NCBI GenBank assembly: GCA_963746255.1
Contig: CAVVAJ010000009.1
Coordinates: 930,001 to 994,000, forward strand
DNA from: DAOVXM01 sp963746255
Lineage (GTDB): Bacteria > Chloroflexota > Anaerolineae > Anaerolineales > UBA4823
Length of the DNA: 64,000 nt
Direction of reading: 5' to 3'
The notes under the pieces were generated by a model that searched no databases, was not told the DNA's origin, and saw only the letters and a list, made by a program, of their open reading frames with translations. The stretch's first letter is position 1, and each line of letters begins with the position of its first letter. Made by a program: the position numbers and the translations under genes. Below, piece after piece: positions 52,733 to 61,412 of the stretch.

Positions 52733-54157
52733 GTGACAGGTATAGACACCCTAACCAAACCATCCCCCCGGCCCGCAAATGCCCCACCCTACTTCCATGT
52801 AATGGCTAAGCCGACCGGTGCCATCTGCAACTTGGATTGCGAGTATTGTTTTTTCCTGTCCAAGGAGGCACTCTATCCAGGCAGCCCCTTCCGGATGCAG
52901 AATGACATACTCGAAGCTTATATCCGGCAAGTCATCGAATCGCACCAAGCACCGCAGGTAACAATCGCTTGGCAGGGTGGGGAACCTACGTTGATGGGGT
53001 TGGAATTCTTCGAAAGTGCCATGCAGTTGGTGCAGAAGTACGCCACCGGTAGTGTGACTATCGACCACACCATACAAACCAACGGCACGAAGCTGGATGA
53101 TGCTTGGTGCGCCTTCTTTAAGAAGCACAATTTTCTAGTCGGTTTGTCCATGGACGGTCCCAAAGAAATGCACGACGCGTACCGCGTGGATAAACGCGGT
53201 GAGGGCACCTTCGACCAGGTCATGGCCGCGGCGCGCCTGTTGCAACAACACAAGGTTGAGTTCAACATCCTTTGCACCGTGCACGCCAGGAATGCTGATC
53301 ACCCAATGGAGGTCTACCGCTTCTTCCGCGATGAGGTAAAGACCGATTTTATCCAGTTCATTCCCATCATTGAGCGCTCTACACGCGCTTTACTTCCGGT
53401 CGCCAACCGCGGCTGGGGTGATCAGCATCTACAGTCTCCAGAAGAAATCGATGGGCTGCCGATGGCGAAGAGCTCAAAGCGCCCGCTATATACTTTGACT
53501 GGTAGCCTTGTAACCAAGCGTTCGGTCAAAGCCGAACAATGGGGTAACTTCCTCAACGCGATATACGATGAGTGGGTCCGCAACGACGTTGGGCAGGTCT
53601 TCATCCAAACCTTTGAGTCAGCGCTTGGGTCTTGGGTAGGACAGGGTGCCTCGGTCTGCATCCATCGCGAGACATGCGGCGATGCCCTGGCGTTAGAGCA
53701 CAATGGCGATCTATATTCCTGCGATCACTTCGTAGAACCGAAATACTTCTTGGGCAACATCAAGGAAGAGCATATGCTCAATATGGTCGCCTCCGAGCAA
53801 CAGCGTAAATTTGGCACTGACAAACGCGACACCCTGCCGCGCTACTGCCGGGAATGTCCAGTCCGATTTGCTTGCCATGGAGGTTGTCCACGGAACCGTT
53901 TCATCAGGACGCCGGACGGGGAAAGCGGGTTGAATTTCTTGTGTGCTGGCTATAAAGCATTTTTTACCCATATAGACTACCCAATGCGCCTGATGGCAGC
54001 CCTGTTGCGTCAGGGTCGCTACGCCGATGAAGTGATGGGCATCCTAGCAAAAGCAGACAGTGAATTTCTAGAAGCGCTGGCGAAAGCAAACCCGAACGAT
54101 CCTTGCCCGTGCAGCAGCGGAAAGAAGGTTAAGGCTTGCCATGGACGGGAAGAGTAG
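52733..54157 (+). CDS. Radical-SAM anaerobic sulfatase-maturase-like protein with SEC-C tail
   Basis: 474 residues, GTG start. The radical SAM cluster is CNLDCEYC (C32, C36, C39), with downstream WQGGEPT. A SPASM domain carries further iron-sulfur Cys: CIHRETCGDALALEHNGDLY then SCD, and CRECPVRFACHGGCPRNR. The layout fits sulfatase-maturating enzymes, which oxidise a Cys or Ser to formylglycine. The last 20 residues, NDPCPCSSGKKVKACHG, are a SEC-C zinc motif as in SecA and YecA, an unusual fusion that may recruit it to other proteins. No sulfatase is present in the window. Confidence 0.9.
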   Translation: MTGIDTLTKPSPRPANAPPYFHVMAKPTGAICNLDCEYCFFLSKEALYPGSPFRMQNDILEAYIRQVIESHQAPQVTIAWQGGEPTLMGLEFFESAMQLVQKYATGSVTIDHTIQTNGTKLDDAWCAFFKKHNFLVGLSMDGPKEMHDAYRVDKRGEGTFDQVMAAARLLQQHKVEFNILCTVHARNADHPMEVYRFFRDEVKTDFIQFIPIIERSTRALLPVANRGWGDQHLQSPEEIDGLPMAKSSKRPLYTLTGSLVTKRSVKAEQWGNFLNAIYDEWVRNDVGQVFIQTFESALGSWVGQGASVCIHRETCGDALALEHNGDLYSCDHFVEPKYFLGNIKEEHMLNMVASEQQRKFGTDKRDTLPRYCRECPVRFACHGGCPRNRFIRTPDGESGLNFLCAGYKAFFTHIDYPMRLMAALLRQGRYADEVMGILAKADSEFLEALAKANPNDPCPCSSGKKVKACHGREE

Positions 54158-54375
54158 GTAAACTTATATGCATATTCGCTCTTCGTCTATCGGGTCGTTT
54201 CTAGACGCTTGCTCTGACTGAGGGGGATGATTCCCACCAATTGAGCTATTCGCAGCTCAATAATTCACAGTGGCAGACGCAATACTGCTCGAAACACCAA
54301 AAATCGCATTGTAGGTGCATGCAGAAAGTATTTTGAAATCCAATTCTAATCAATCGAGAAAAAAGGAGCTATCTG

Positions 54376-55191
54376 ATGGCAGAAAATTATAATAAAGAAC
54401 TGCAGAAGGCAGCTGAGGAACTGGAGCTTGGGGCTGAAATGGCGGTCATTGAAGGCGCCGAAGAAGTCATGGAAGGACTCGAAACAGTTAGGCTGGCTGA
54501 AGACATGGCCGGCTTTGCAGCAGCCGAAATGGCCGCGGGTGCCAGCGACCTTACCCGCGCTGTTGATGCGAAAGTGGTCGCCGGAAGGGTTGCGAATTTA
54601 AGCAGCCTGGTTGCTCAAGCCGGCATCGTTGATGTGGCTGAAGGTGCCCAGTTGCTGGCTGCATCTGATGACATCGAGGCGCTAAGCGCAGTAATCGGGT
54701 TGATGAGCGAGGACGATCTCGATCATGGTCTCGAACTAGCTCGTATAGCAGGTGAACTGTGGGCGGTCAGTGATGTCGTCGACCTTCTAGATATGCCTGT
54801 GCTTTCGGCATTCCTAGAAGAACGCGGCGAGCTGCTTCAGGAAATTGCCGTAGATGAGATACTAACAGCTTCTAGCAACAGCGCCTTATCCCAGGTAATC
54901 GCGGCTAAAGGGGTTGAGCTGGAAGAAATGGGTGTTGAAGAAGTCGCAGAAGGCTTGACCCGGCTTGCGGCATCGCAGGCGATGGCGGAACGCAGTGCAG
55001 AACTAGAGCAGGCTGGTGCAACCCTGGGAGCCCGAGGCGTGGAAGAGATGGCAACAGCAGCAGTTGCTGCCGACCTGGCCAAGGATCTTAACGCCGTTGG
55101 TGTCGCAGAAGTTGCTGAAGGTGCCGCTGAAGTGGGCGGGGCCACGACCGCGTTTGAGGTCGCCGAATCCTTGGAAGAGGATAGCGACTAG
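54376..55191 (+). CDS. Ala/Glu-rich helical repeat protein
   Basis: 271 residues with AAAAGGAG before ATG. The composition is extreme: Ala, Glu, Leu, Val and Met dominate, with almost no Cys, Pro or Trp. A loose repeat of about 30-40 residues recurs, built around VAEGAQLLAAS, VAEGLTRLAAS and VAEGAAEVGGA. All-helical, possibly an apolipoprotein-like or phasin-like surface protein (inference). No signal peptide or membrane helix. It precedes a YtxH gene and an AI-2E permease relic. Not recognised. Confidence 0.65.
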   Translation: MAENYNKELQKAAEELELGAEMAVIEGAEEVMEGLETVRLAEDMAGFAAAEMAAGASDLTRAVDAKVVAGRVANLSSLVAQAGIVDVAEGAQLLAASDDIEALSAVIGLMSEDDLDHGLELARIAGELWAVSDVVDLLDMPVLSAFLEERGELLQEIAVDEILTASSNSALSQVIAAKGVELEEMGVEEVAEGLTRLAASQAMAERSAELEQAGATLGARGVEEMATAAVAADLAKDLNAVGVAEVAEGAAEVGGATTAFEVAESLEEDSD

Positions 55192-55344
55192 ATATGCTAC
55201 TCTAACAAAAAGTACTTGTCCGGGAACGGAAAAATATTGACGATATTGATCGGCGTCTGTGTAGATCGTGCTGGACAGGCAAAGCTACCCAACCGGCACC
55301 TACAAACCGACAATAATCGCTAATTACAAATAAAGGAGTGAAAT

Positions 55345-55593
55345 ATGTCAAACAATGCTAGTTCATTTGTAGCATTCTTCTTTGGTTTGCTAACCGGTGC
55401 GGTGATCGGTGCGGCAACCGCCTTACTTCTTGCCCCGATGTCAGGGCTCGAAATGCGCCAACAGCTAGCTACTCAAGCACAGAGCGAGTACGAGCGCGCC
55501 AAGCTTGAGTATCAAAGACAAACTGCCAAACTGCACAAACAGTCCGATGAACTGGATGAGCAGATCGCAGAGGCCGAAAGCGCGCAGGTTTAA
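55345..55593 (+). CDS. YtxH-domain small membrane protein
   Basis: 82 residues, AAAGGAG upstream. One membrane helix with glycine pattern FFGLLTGAVIGAATALLLAP (about 11-31), MSG, then a basic/acidic helix EMRQQLATQAQSEYERAKLE and on. This is the YtxH (GlsB-like) stress-protein layout. It probably belongs with the preceding gene; a terminator follows. Confidence 0.8.
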   Translation: MSNNASSFVAFFFGLLTGAVIGAATALLLAPMSGLEMRQQLATQAQSEYERAKLEYQRQTAKLHKQSDELDEQIAEAESAQV

Positions 55594-55628
55594 CCAGCAG
55601 AGTAATTGCGTACAGAAGAGATTTAACA

Positions 55629-55683
55629 ATCAAGATGAGAGGCGTTGGATATATGCGAATATCCGCCTCTCATCTTGATATTT
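55629..55683 (+). terminator. Intrinsic terminator after the YtxH gene
   Basis: Perfect 16-bp stem ATCAAGATGAGAGGCG/CGCCTCTCATCTTGAT with a 19-base loop, then ATTTTAT. The IS30 element begins 12 bp beyond. Confidence 0.85.
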
Positions 55684-55694
55684 TATACTTCCTG

Positions 55695-56750
55695 GATTCA
55701 ACTCTTAAGTGCAACAGACTGTTTATAGAATACCTCAAAAGGTGATTTGAAAGCAAGACACTTTCTTGGACGATGGTTTAGCTTATTCATGATCTGTACC
55801 AGCTCATGATTTGTGACCGAAGTTAGCTCTCGATTTTTGGGAATATATTGGCGGACCAGCCCATTCATGTTTTCATTCGTGCCCCGCTCCCAGGCGGCAT
55901 AAGGATGAGCAAAGAAGAATTTGATCCCAAGTTCTTGAGCAATCCGTTCATGCTCAGCGAACTCTTTACCATTGTCTCCAGTGATCGTATGCGAGCGACC
56001 TGCAACTGGCAGGAGCAAATCTATCACAGCATCGCTGACCAGTTCGGCAGTGCGGCGATCAACCTTGCGCAACAAGGCAAAACGCGATTTTCGTTCCGTA
56101 AGGGTTACGATGGCCTGGTGATGTCCTTTACCAATGATGGTATCTACTTCCCAATCCCCAATCCGGTGACGTTGATCAACAATCTCTGGTCGTTGCTCAA
56201 TACTCACTCGATTGGGCAGTGTTCCCCGCCGGTCATAGCTACCATAGCGTTTGCGGCGTTTCTTCTGGCAACGCAGGTGCTTGTACAGCTTCCCTCCAGC
56301 ACGTTTGTCAGTCAGAATGTACTGGTAGATCCTTTCATGGCTAACCTGGATGTCCGTGTTTTGCCACAACCAGACCGAGATCTGCTCTGGGCTCCAGTCT
56401 TGGCACAACTTGCTCTCGACCAGCAACCAGTTCTCTTCCTGAATGCGTGGTTTGGCTTTATTGCGTCTGCTCGAAGCCATATGGTGGGCCTGCTTGGGGC
56501 GATAACCTCGCTGACCATGATTGCGGCGCAGTTCCCGACATACTGTCGATTTATGGGTGCCAACCACTGCAGCGATTTCTGTTCGATTGTGACCCATTTT
56601 CAACAAGGCAGATATCTGGTATCTTTGTTCTTGGGTAAGTTGAGTATAGGTTCTCATAAGTGCTCCTTTGACTTGGTCGTTAGAGAGGCACTTATCCTAC
56701 CTCAGCTTACCTCTCTTTCAACCTCTAAAGTTGCACTTGTGAGTTGAATC
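55695..56750. mobile_element. IS30-family insertion sequence, complete
   Basis: 1056 bp bounded by 21-bp inverted repeats: 55695-55715 (GATTCAACTCTTAAGTGCAAC) and 56730-56750, matching at 19 of 21 positions. It holds one intact transposase. Flanking bases do not show an obvious target duplication (…CCTG and TAAG…), so the ends or flanks may have altered. It sits between the YtxH terminator and a damaged permease gene. Confidence 0.9.
55698..56657 (-). CDS. IS30-family transposase, intact
   Basis: 319 residues. N-terminal helix-turn-helix: LTQEQRYQISALLKMGHNRT and IAAVVGTHKSTVCRELRRN. DDE catalytic residues in GDWEVDTIIG, ITGDNGKEF and ERGTNENMNGLVRQ, the last also the family signature. Full family length, no stops, and its TGA lies inside the left inverted repeat. 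It should be functional. Its 21-residue C-terminus includes PFEVFYKQSVALKS. Confidence 0.95.
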   Translation of the reverse strand: MRTYTQLTQEQRYQISALLKMGHNRTEIAAVVGTHKSTVCRELRRNHGQRGYRPKQAHHMASSRRNKAKPRIQEENWLLVESKLCQDWSPEQISVWLWQNTDIQVSHERIYQYILTDKRAGGKLYKHLRCQKKRRKRYGSYDRRGTLPNRVSIEQRPEIVDQRHRIGDWEVDTIIGKGHHQAIVTLTERKSRFALLRKVDRRTAELVSDAVIDLLLPVAGRSHTITGDNGKEFAEHERIAQELGIKFFFAHPYAAWERGTNENMNGLVRQYIPKNRELTSVTNHELVQIMNKLNHRPRKCLAFKSPFEVFYKQSVALKS

Positions 56751-56790
56751 TAAGAAATGAAATAAGTCGAATATTGAAGGTTATCTTGCC

Positions 56791-57901
56791 ATGAAAATCG
56801 ACACATCACTCTCTTTTTCGACAAGGGTATTGGTCACGATAGCTGCCTTGGGTGTGGCCATGCTTACCCTGCAGTATGGCGCCAAGATGGTCAATTCGCT
56901 CTTCCTAGCATGGTTGATTGTATTGGTTGCTAGCCCTCTGCTGCACCGCCTACGGGATAAACGTGCTCCGGTCTGGTTATCAATTTTACTTACCTTGTTG
57001 GTAATTCTGGTTATTTTTATCGTTTTTATTTTGACCATGGTCGTAGCTGTTAAATCGTTCTCGGATGCCGTCCCAGAGTTCTCTATCGAAATAGACAATT
57101 TGAGTGCGGCCATCAAACAGCAGCTAGAAGCCTGGGGGCTTTCCGCAGGGGCTTCAGGTGCCATTTTGAACTTTTTTTAATCCCACCCAACTTCTGGAGT
57201 TTATCAGGGGTTTCTTGGATGAGTTGATCGGTTCTGTGTTGAACGTGATCTTCATTGCCCGGTTGGTGATATTCATAACACTAGAAGCATTTAACAGAAG
57301 CATTTAACGCCCCTACGAAATTGGCAACGGGTATCGAAGCCGGCAATTCATATCTGCAGCGCCTATTAAATACCAGTTCGCATTTGCGATCGGATATCTT
57401 TATCACTACATTGGTTGCTCTAGCGACCGGCATGTTGGATACCATCTGGTTCATCACGATGGGGGTCCCGAACGCGTTCCTGTGGGGAATCTTGGCTTTC
57501 ATGTTCACCTATGTGCCCACCATCGGGTTTTGGCTGGCAGCGATCCCACCGACACTGCTGCTTTATTGCTATCAGGACCGGTAACTGCGCTGGTGGTGTT
57601 TCTCGGCATTATGATGATCAATGGTTTCGCCGAAAATGTAGTCAAACCGAAATATATGGGCGAAGGTCTCAACCTGTCACCTTTCATGGTCATCTTCTCG
57701 GTCTTCTTTTGGGGTGTTGTCTTGGGACCCATTGGCGCAATCATCGGGGTTCCCATGACACTCTTGTTCAAGGAATTAGTTCTCAAAGCCGATGACCGCA
57801 ACAGCTGGATCGCCACTCTGATGAGTTCCAATAAACCGAAGGCTAGCAATAGCGATAAGGAAACGTTTGGCGATCTACTCGGAGATGATAGCGGACGCTA
57901 A
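56791..57901 (+). pseudogene. AI-2E-family transporter, three frameshifts
   Basis: Coding sense is recovered only by changing frame three times. (1) After SGAILNFF a run of seven T (57172-57178) gives TAA; six T would continue NPTQLLEFIRGF. (2) A 13-bp tandem duplication (AGAAGCATTTAAC at 57283 and 57296) breaks LEAFNAPTK. (3) One base is missing near 57560 before LLLSGPVTALVVF. Restored, the protein has the AI-2E family profile: two N-terminal helices, a soluble loop, and the conserved C-terminal part ITMGVPNAFLWGILAFMFTY, VKPKYMGEGLNLSP and GPIGAIIGVPMT. The family exports small molecules or ions. Lies 40 bp from IS30; clearly inactive as written. Confidence 0.9.
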
Positions 57902-58304
57902 CCATCCCCCTAGATTACATCCAACTTTTACTCTCTCAGCCAGTTACCAGCTTGTAGTGGTAATAATCCTGATGTATGAGTCTGCACCGGTCGCTGCTGA
58001 GAATCAGTAAAATGATTTAGGACTTTCCCCTGCAGCACTTTAACCCCTTTTAATCAGGGCAAGTATCGTCGGGCTAATTGTGTCGAGCATCTGCGACTCC
58101 AAGCCTTACTCGTCTCCCGATTTTGATCGTTTAATGGGCGAAAGGAGACTATGGAGTGAAGCACACACCTGCGGTCAGGCTTTCTAAGCGCCCTGATCGA
58201 TGTAATCAATCGTCACAACGACCCCATCGACAACCGCAACCGGATTGTGCGACCAACTTCCGTAATGGTCTTTCTCTCTAGCCACCGCCGATGGTAGATC
58301 ACAA
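57902..58304. other. Gene-free decayed region
   Basis: No open frame of credible length beyond short ones. A 45-codon plus-strand stretch near 58167-58280 (opening SGFLSALIDVINRHND) may be a gene remnant, but I cannot name it. A minus-strand terminator begins at 58305. Confidence 0.3.
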
Positions 58305-58334
58305 ACAAAAAGCGCTTCCTGATCGGGAAGCGTT
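58305..58334 (-). terminator. Intrinsic terminator of the anti-sigma gene
   Basis: Minus strand: AACGCTTCCC pairs with GGAAGCGCTT around a short loop, followed by TTTTGTTTG. Lies about 20 bp after the stop of the gene ending at 58355. Confidence 0.7.
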
Positions 58335-58354
58335 CGTTGCTCTGTGAGGTCGCT

Positions 58355-59059
58355 TCAGAGCTGTCCACCCAGCACTTTATCTCCCGTAGGTTCAGGACTT
58401 CCGCCAACCGGCTCAATCGTGATCCCAAAGCTATCATAGAACGCCAACGACCTGTTTGAATCTACCACCAGCGATCCATACCCATCATCTCCAACCGAGA
58501 AAATCCCACCACTCGAACGCTCACCATCTTGTATCAGCCACAGTTGATACTGTCGGGATGGATCCAAATCAGGTAAACCATCAACAACCAGGGTTCCGTA
58601 TTCGCCATCCTGGCTGATGACCAAAAGCCCCGTTGCGTCCGGTGAGTATTCGGTACCTGCCAGATGGATGGTTAGTAATTTTGATCTGTCAGCTGAGCTG
58701 GTTTGGTCCAGACGAGCCAATAAAGCCAAATTGCTGATACCTAACACAATGATCAACAACAGGCTGGCAACTGCCAAAGTTGGTAAACCCTGAAGGGCCA
58801 GGCTGATCGACTGCCACAGAGATGGTTTTGTCACGATTGCACTCTCGGTATTTCCCATACGAGCGCGAGCCATAATTTTTGCCTTCAAATCTTTGGGCGG
58901 ATCGACTTCTGTTATGGCTAATGGCAGTTCTGCCACGACACTCCGATAGGCAGCTAGCTCAACACGGCAGTCTGCGCATTGGCTCAAATGCTCTGCCACC
59001 AGCAGATCCTCGTCGGTTTCGAGACTTCCCAAGCGCGTAAGCAGGCAGCAAATCTTCAT
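58355..59059 (-). CDS. Anti-sigma factor of RskA type, zinc-binding
   Basis: 234 residues from ATG 59059; an upstream ATG at 59110 is possible. N-terminal zinc motif HLSQCADC (HxxxCxxC) binds the partner ECF sigma factor in the cytoplasm. One membrane helix (about 87-110: LPTLAVASLLLIIVLGISNL). The outer C-terminal domain has QYQLWLIQDGERSSGGIF and FGITIEPVGGSPEPTGD, the RskA signature. Its sigma partner should be the gene directly upstream, but only a C-terminal fragment of it survives (59141-59566). It is thus an orphan, possibly without target. Confidence 0.9.
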   Translation of the reverse strand: MKICCLLTRLGSLETDEDLLVAEHLSQCADCRVELAAYRSVVAELPLAITEVDPPKDLKAKIMARARMGNTESAIVTKPSLWQSISLALQGLPTLAVASLLLIIVLGISNLALLARLDQTSSADRSKLLTIHLAGTEYSPDATGLLVISQDGEYGTLVVDGLPDLDPSRQYQLWLIQDGERSSGGIFSVGDDGYGSLVVDSNRSLAFYDSFGITIEPVGGSPEPTGDKVLGGQL

Positions 59060-59140
59060 AGTACATATGAGTTTTATCGGTGATGGCTGTTGCATTATCC
59101 ATATCACCATATATACGGAAATTTGCCCCCTTTGGATTTA

Positions 59141-59566
59141 TCAGATTTCGATCTCATCAACCTGAAGCAAGGTTCGCAGCTTTTGCATCCCCAATCCTAT
59201 GCGCGTTTTGATCGTGCCGACCGGTTCTTCCAATATCTAGGCAATTTCACGGTGAGAATACCCATGGAAATATGCGTAAGCCAAAGGAATCTTTTGTGCA
59301 TCAGGCAACTCAACCAAAGCAGCATGTACTCGACGTTTCCGCTCGGATAATTCGATCAGCTCCTCAGCGCGCCCTCCAAATTCCATGCCGGCTAGGTTTA
59401 GCGCGGTCGCTCCGACAAGACTTAGCAGGACAGCGCACAATACACCCAGCCAAACTACCCTTTTTAGCTCTGTACGGCGCATATGCTGCAGGCTGCCGAT
59501 TACGATCCCAATGATCAAAGCAGCTTCAAGGCCTTCCCGCAACGATAAAAGAAAACTTGCTAACAT
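59141..59566 (-). pseudogene. Chimera: FTR1 permease start fused to ECF sigma factor end
   Basis: Residues 1-72 are the N-terminus of an FTR1-type iron permease (LREGLEAALIIGIVIGSL with the REGLE iron motif, then FGGRAEELIE). The frame then runs directly into ECF sigma region 4: RRVHAALVELPDAQKIPLAY and FHGYSHREIA, in the same reading frame. A TAG at 59239-59237 stops it, yet the same frame continues ILEEPVGTIKTRIGLGMQKL and ends VDEIEI before the anti-sigma gene. A deletion has removed most of both genes; the join lies near 59350. Neither function can remain. The sigma fragment resembles the SigK group, fitting the adjacent RskA gene. Confidence 0.9.
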
Positions 59567-59682
59567 AACATTGTCTCTCCAATATTTTTGTGTGATGACT
59601 TCCAGAGATAACGCTAGTTCCTAGACCATCCTATGGTGGCAGGTCCTACCGACCTGATCCGGTCAAAAAAGGGTTTAACTGA

Positions 59683-60363
59683 TCAATCAACTGTGGGTTT
59701 GACCCATACAGCTCCAACCACTGACGAGGAGAGGTGTACGGCACGCTCTGGGTTGATCACAACCAGCATCGCACCTTCCACTCCAACCGCCTCTACTCGC
59801 AATTCTGCACCGCTTACGAATCCTTCGGCCTGTAAGAAAGATCTAGTTGCATCTTGTGCTTCGATATAAAGTATCTCCCCCCATTCGCCTACTCGTAACG
59901 TAGACAATAGGGTAGCGTGCCTCTCGAGTGTAACCTGAGGTGATGGATCCGGTATTAACTTTCCGGACGGGGTCACCCTGGGGTAATCTAAAAAATCTGC
60001 CAGTCGTTCAGCTGTGGCTTCGGGAAAGATATGCTCAAGCCGGCAGACGATCTCATCAGCTTCGTTGAGCGGAAAACACAGGTATTCAACAAGAAAAACT
60101 TCCCACAACTGGCGTTGGCCTAAGATTCGGGATGCAATCTGGGAGCCGGCCACAGTAAGTTCTACGCCTTTGTATGGGTAATACGTAACCAAACCATTCT
60201 TCTCGAGCTTGCGGATTATCTGATTAGCTGAGACTGGTAATATCGTTAGCTCATTGGCGACTTTTACCAATGAAACCGGGCTCTCGTAGCCGCGCTCGTT
60301 TAGTTTGGCAATCGTAACCAGGTACATCTCCTCATTTTCGCTAAAGTTTTTATGGCTAACCAT
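59683..60363 (-). CDS. DtxR/MntR-family metal-dependent regulator
   Basis: 226 residues. Winged helix (SENEEMYLVTIAKLNERGYE, VSANQIIRKLEKNGLVTYYP), metal and dimer domain (GQRQLWEVFLVEYLCFPLNE, ADEIVCRLEH with His and Glu ligands, LADFLDYPRVTPSG with P-hinge), and a C-terminal FeoA/SH3-like domain (VGEWGEILYIEAQDATRS). It represses metal uptake when Fe2+ or Mn2+ is plentiful. It lies just upstream of the FTR1 remnant on the same strand, so it presumably controlled that iron permease. GGCTAACCATATTTT and GGCTTACCATATTTT at its start (60355, 60388) may be an autoregulatory repeat. Confidence 0.92.
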   Translation of the reverse strand: MVSHKNFSENEEMYLVTIAKLNERGYESPVSLVKVANELTILPVSANQIIRKLEKNGLVTYYPYKGVELTVAGSQIASRILGQRQLWEVFLVEYLCFPLNEADEIVCRLEHIFPEATAERLADFLDYPRVTPSGKLIPDPSPQVTLERHATLLSTLRVGEWGEILYIEAQDATRSFLQAEGFVSGAELRVEAVGVEGAMLVVINPERAVHLSSSVVGAVWVKPTVD

Positions 60364-60794
60364 ATTTTTCTGCTGTATATTTTTAGGCTTACCATATTTT
60401 ATCTATCATTGAATAGGATTCCTCAATAGCCAATGGTTACCTTATCGTGTGATAATAGTCACCTTAATTCCCGTAGGGTGGCGTTTACTTAACAGCTACT
60501 CGGCGTCAAATTCCCATAAAAAACTAACAAAACTATGACTTGCGTTTTGAAAAAAATCATGTAGAATAATTACCGTCGGACGTCTGGGTGCCCCCCTCAC
60601 CCAGGCGTCTGACTTTTAATGAGAAGGGAGGCTGCAGAAACTAGCAACCTCTCAATACATCACCAACAATAGGTGGATTATCGACTACTCTGTACAATCA
60701 ACAACCGGTAGTTGCGGGTGTAAGAATTCGCTTTATTCAGGATCCTGACTTCCCAATTGAAGTGGATGCTTCAATCCCGTGCAGTATCATACAA
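60364..60794. other. Intergenic region with short promoter-terminator unit
   Basis: No gene. At 60540-60567 a promoter-like TTGCGT-16-TAGAAT is followed directly by a long hairpin (60575-60617). The remainder (60618-60794) shows no feature I can support. Confidence 0.35.
60575..60617 (+). terminator. Long GC-rich hairpin with short T tract
   Basis: GTCGGACGTCTGGGTG (60575-60590) pairs with CACCCAGGCGTCTGAC (60598-60613), 14 of 16 Watson-Crick and two G-T, then TTTT. It begins where the preceding promoter should start RNA. Confidence 0.6.
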
Positions 60795-61235
60795 TCATGC
60801 ATTAGACAAAACACAGCTAATTAAGATGGTTTGCAAAGCGGTTCGTTCGATATCTTCAGCAACGGGTTGGTTATTACCATCCAACGCAACCTGGAAATAC
60901 CCCGCAATCCCTGGGTTTTGGGTAAACAGCACACCAAACAACCGTTCTTTTTCATTGACATCTTCTACCAAAGTTCCGAGAGCGTTAATTCTTTTCCCAC
61001 ACAGCTGCAGGACGACAGGCCAACCACCCCTCAAGTTTCGCCACCACACCCTATCAGGTTTACTTGTAGTCAATAGGAGTCCTGTATCCCTATCGCTCAC
61101 CTGCCAGTAGTTTACCGGTGTTGTAAACTCCTGCCCGCTTTTTCGACCAGTATACGAGATCAGCATCATGTTCTTGCTAACCACGCCATGCATTGGAGAC
61201 TTCAACAACGATTCCATGATCGAGTTGTACCACAT
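60795..61235 (-). CDS. Deazaflavin-dependent nitroreductase-family protein
   Basis: 146 residues from ATG 61235 (GAGGTG 6 bp upstream). Motifs LISYTGRKSGQEFTTPVNYW, LLTTSKPDRVWWRNLRGG and VVLQLCGKRI are those of the DUF385/Ddn-type split-barrel family, whose characterised members use F420 or flavin to reduce substrates. The C-terminal half diverges. Ends DUF-like with ILISCVLSNA. F420 dependence is a family inference. Single gene. Confidence 0.8.
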   Translation of the reverse strand: MWYNSIMESLLKSPMHGVVSKNMMLISYTGRKSGQEFTTPVNYWQVSDRDTGLLLTTSKPDRVWWRNLRGGWPVVLQLCGKRINALGTLVEDVNEKERLFGVLFTQNPGIAGYFQVALDGNNQPVAEDIERTALQTILISCVLSNA

Positions 61236-61412
61236 CAGTATCACCTCAGAATTTCAGTTTTTTTCGTCCCACGATTTACACCGATTTGTCCAGGGGAAAA
61301 CCCATTGGTCCCGAGCTTAGATGGGCGGGCATTGGATTATTCGCTTACCGTAAGCAGCATCATTCTGCAGAACTGGGAGAATATTCCAATCAACTGTGAG
61401 TATAAATTGGGT

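Noticed and set aside
55848..56747. 299-codon plus-strand frame across the IS30 element
   Set aside because: It is the antisense of a complete DDE transposase; long antisense frames are common there.
58167..58282. A 45-codon plus-strand stretch as a gene remnant
   Set aside because: It reads smoothly but matches no family I know, has no start or ribosome site, and lies in decayed DNA.
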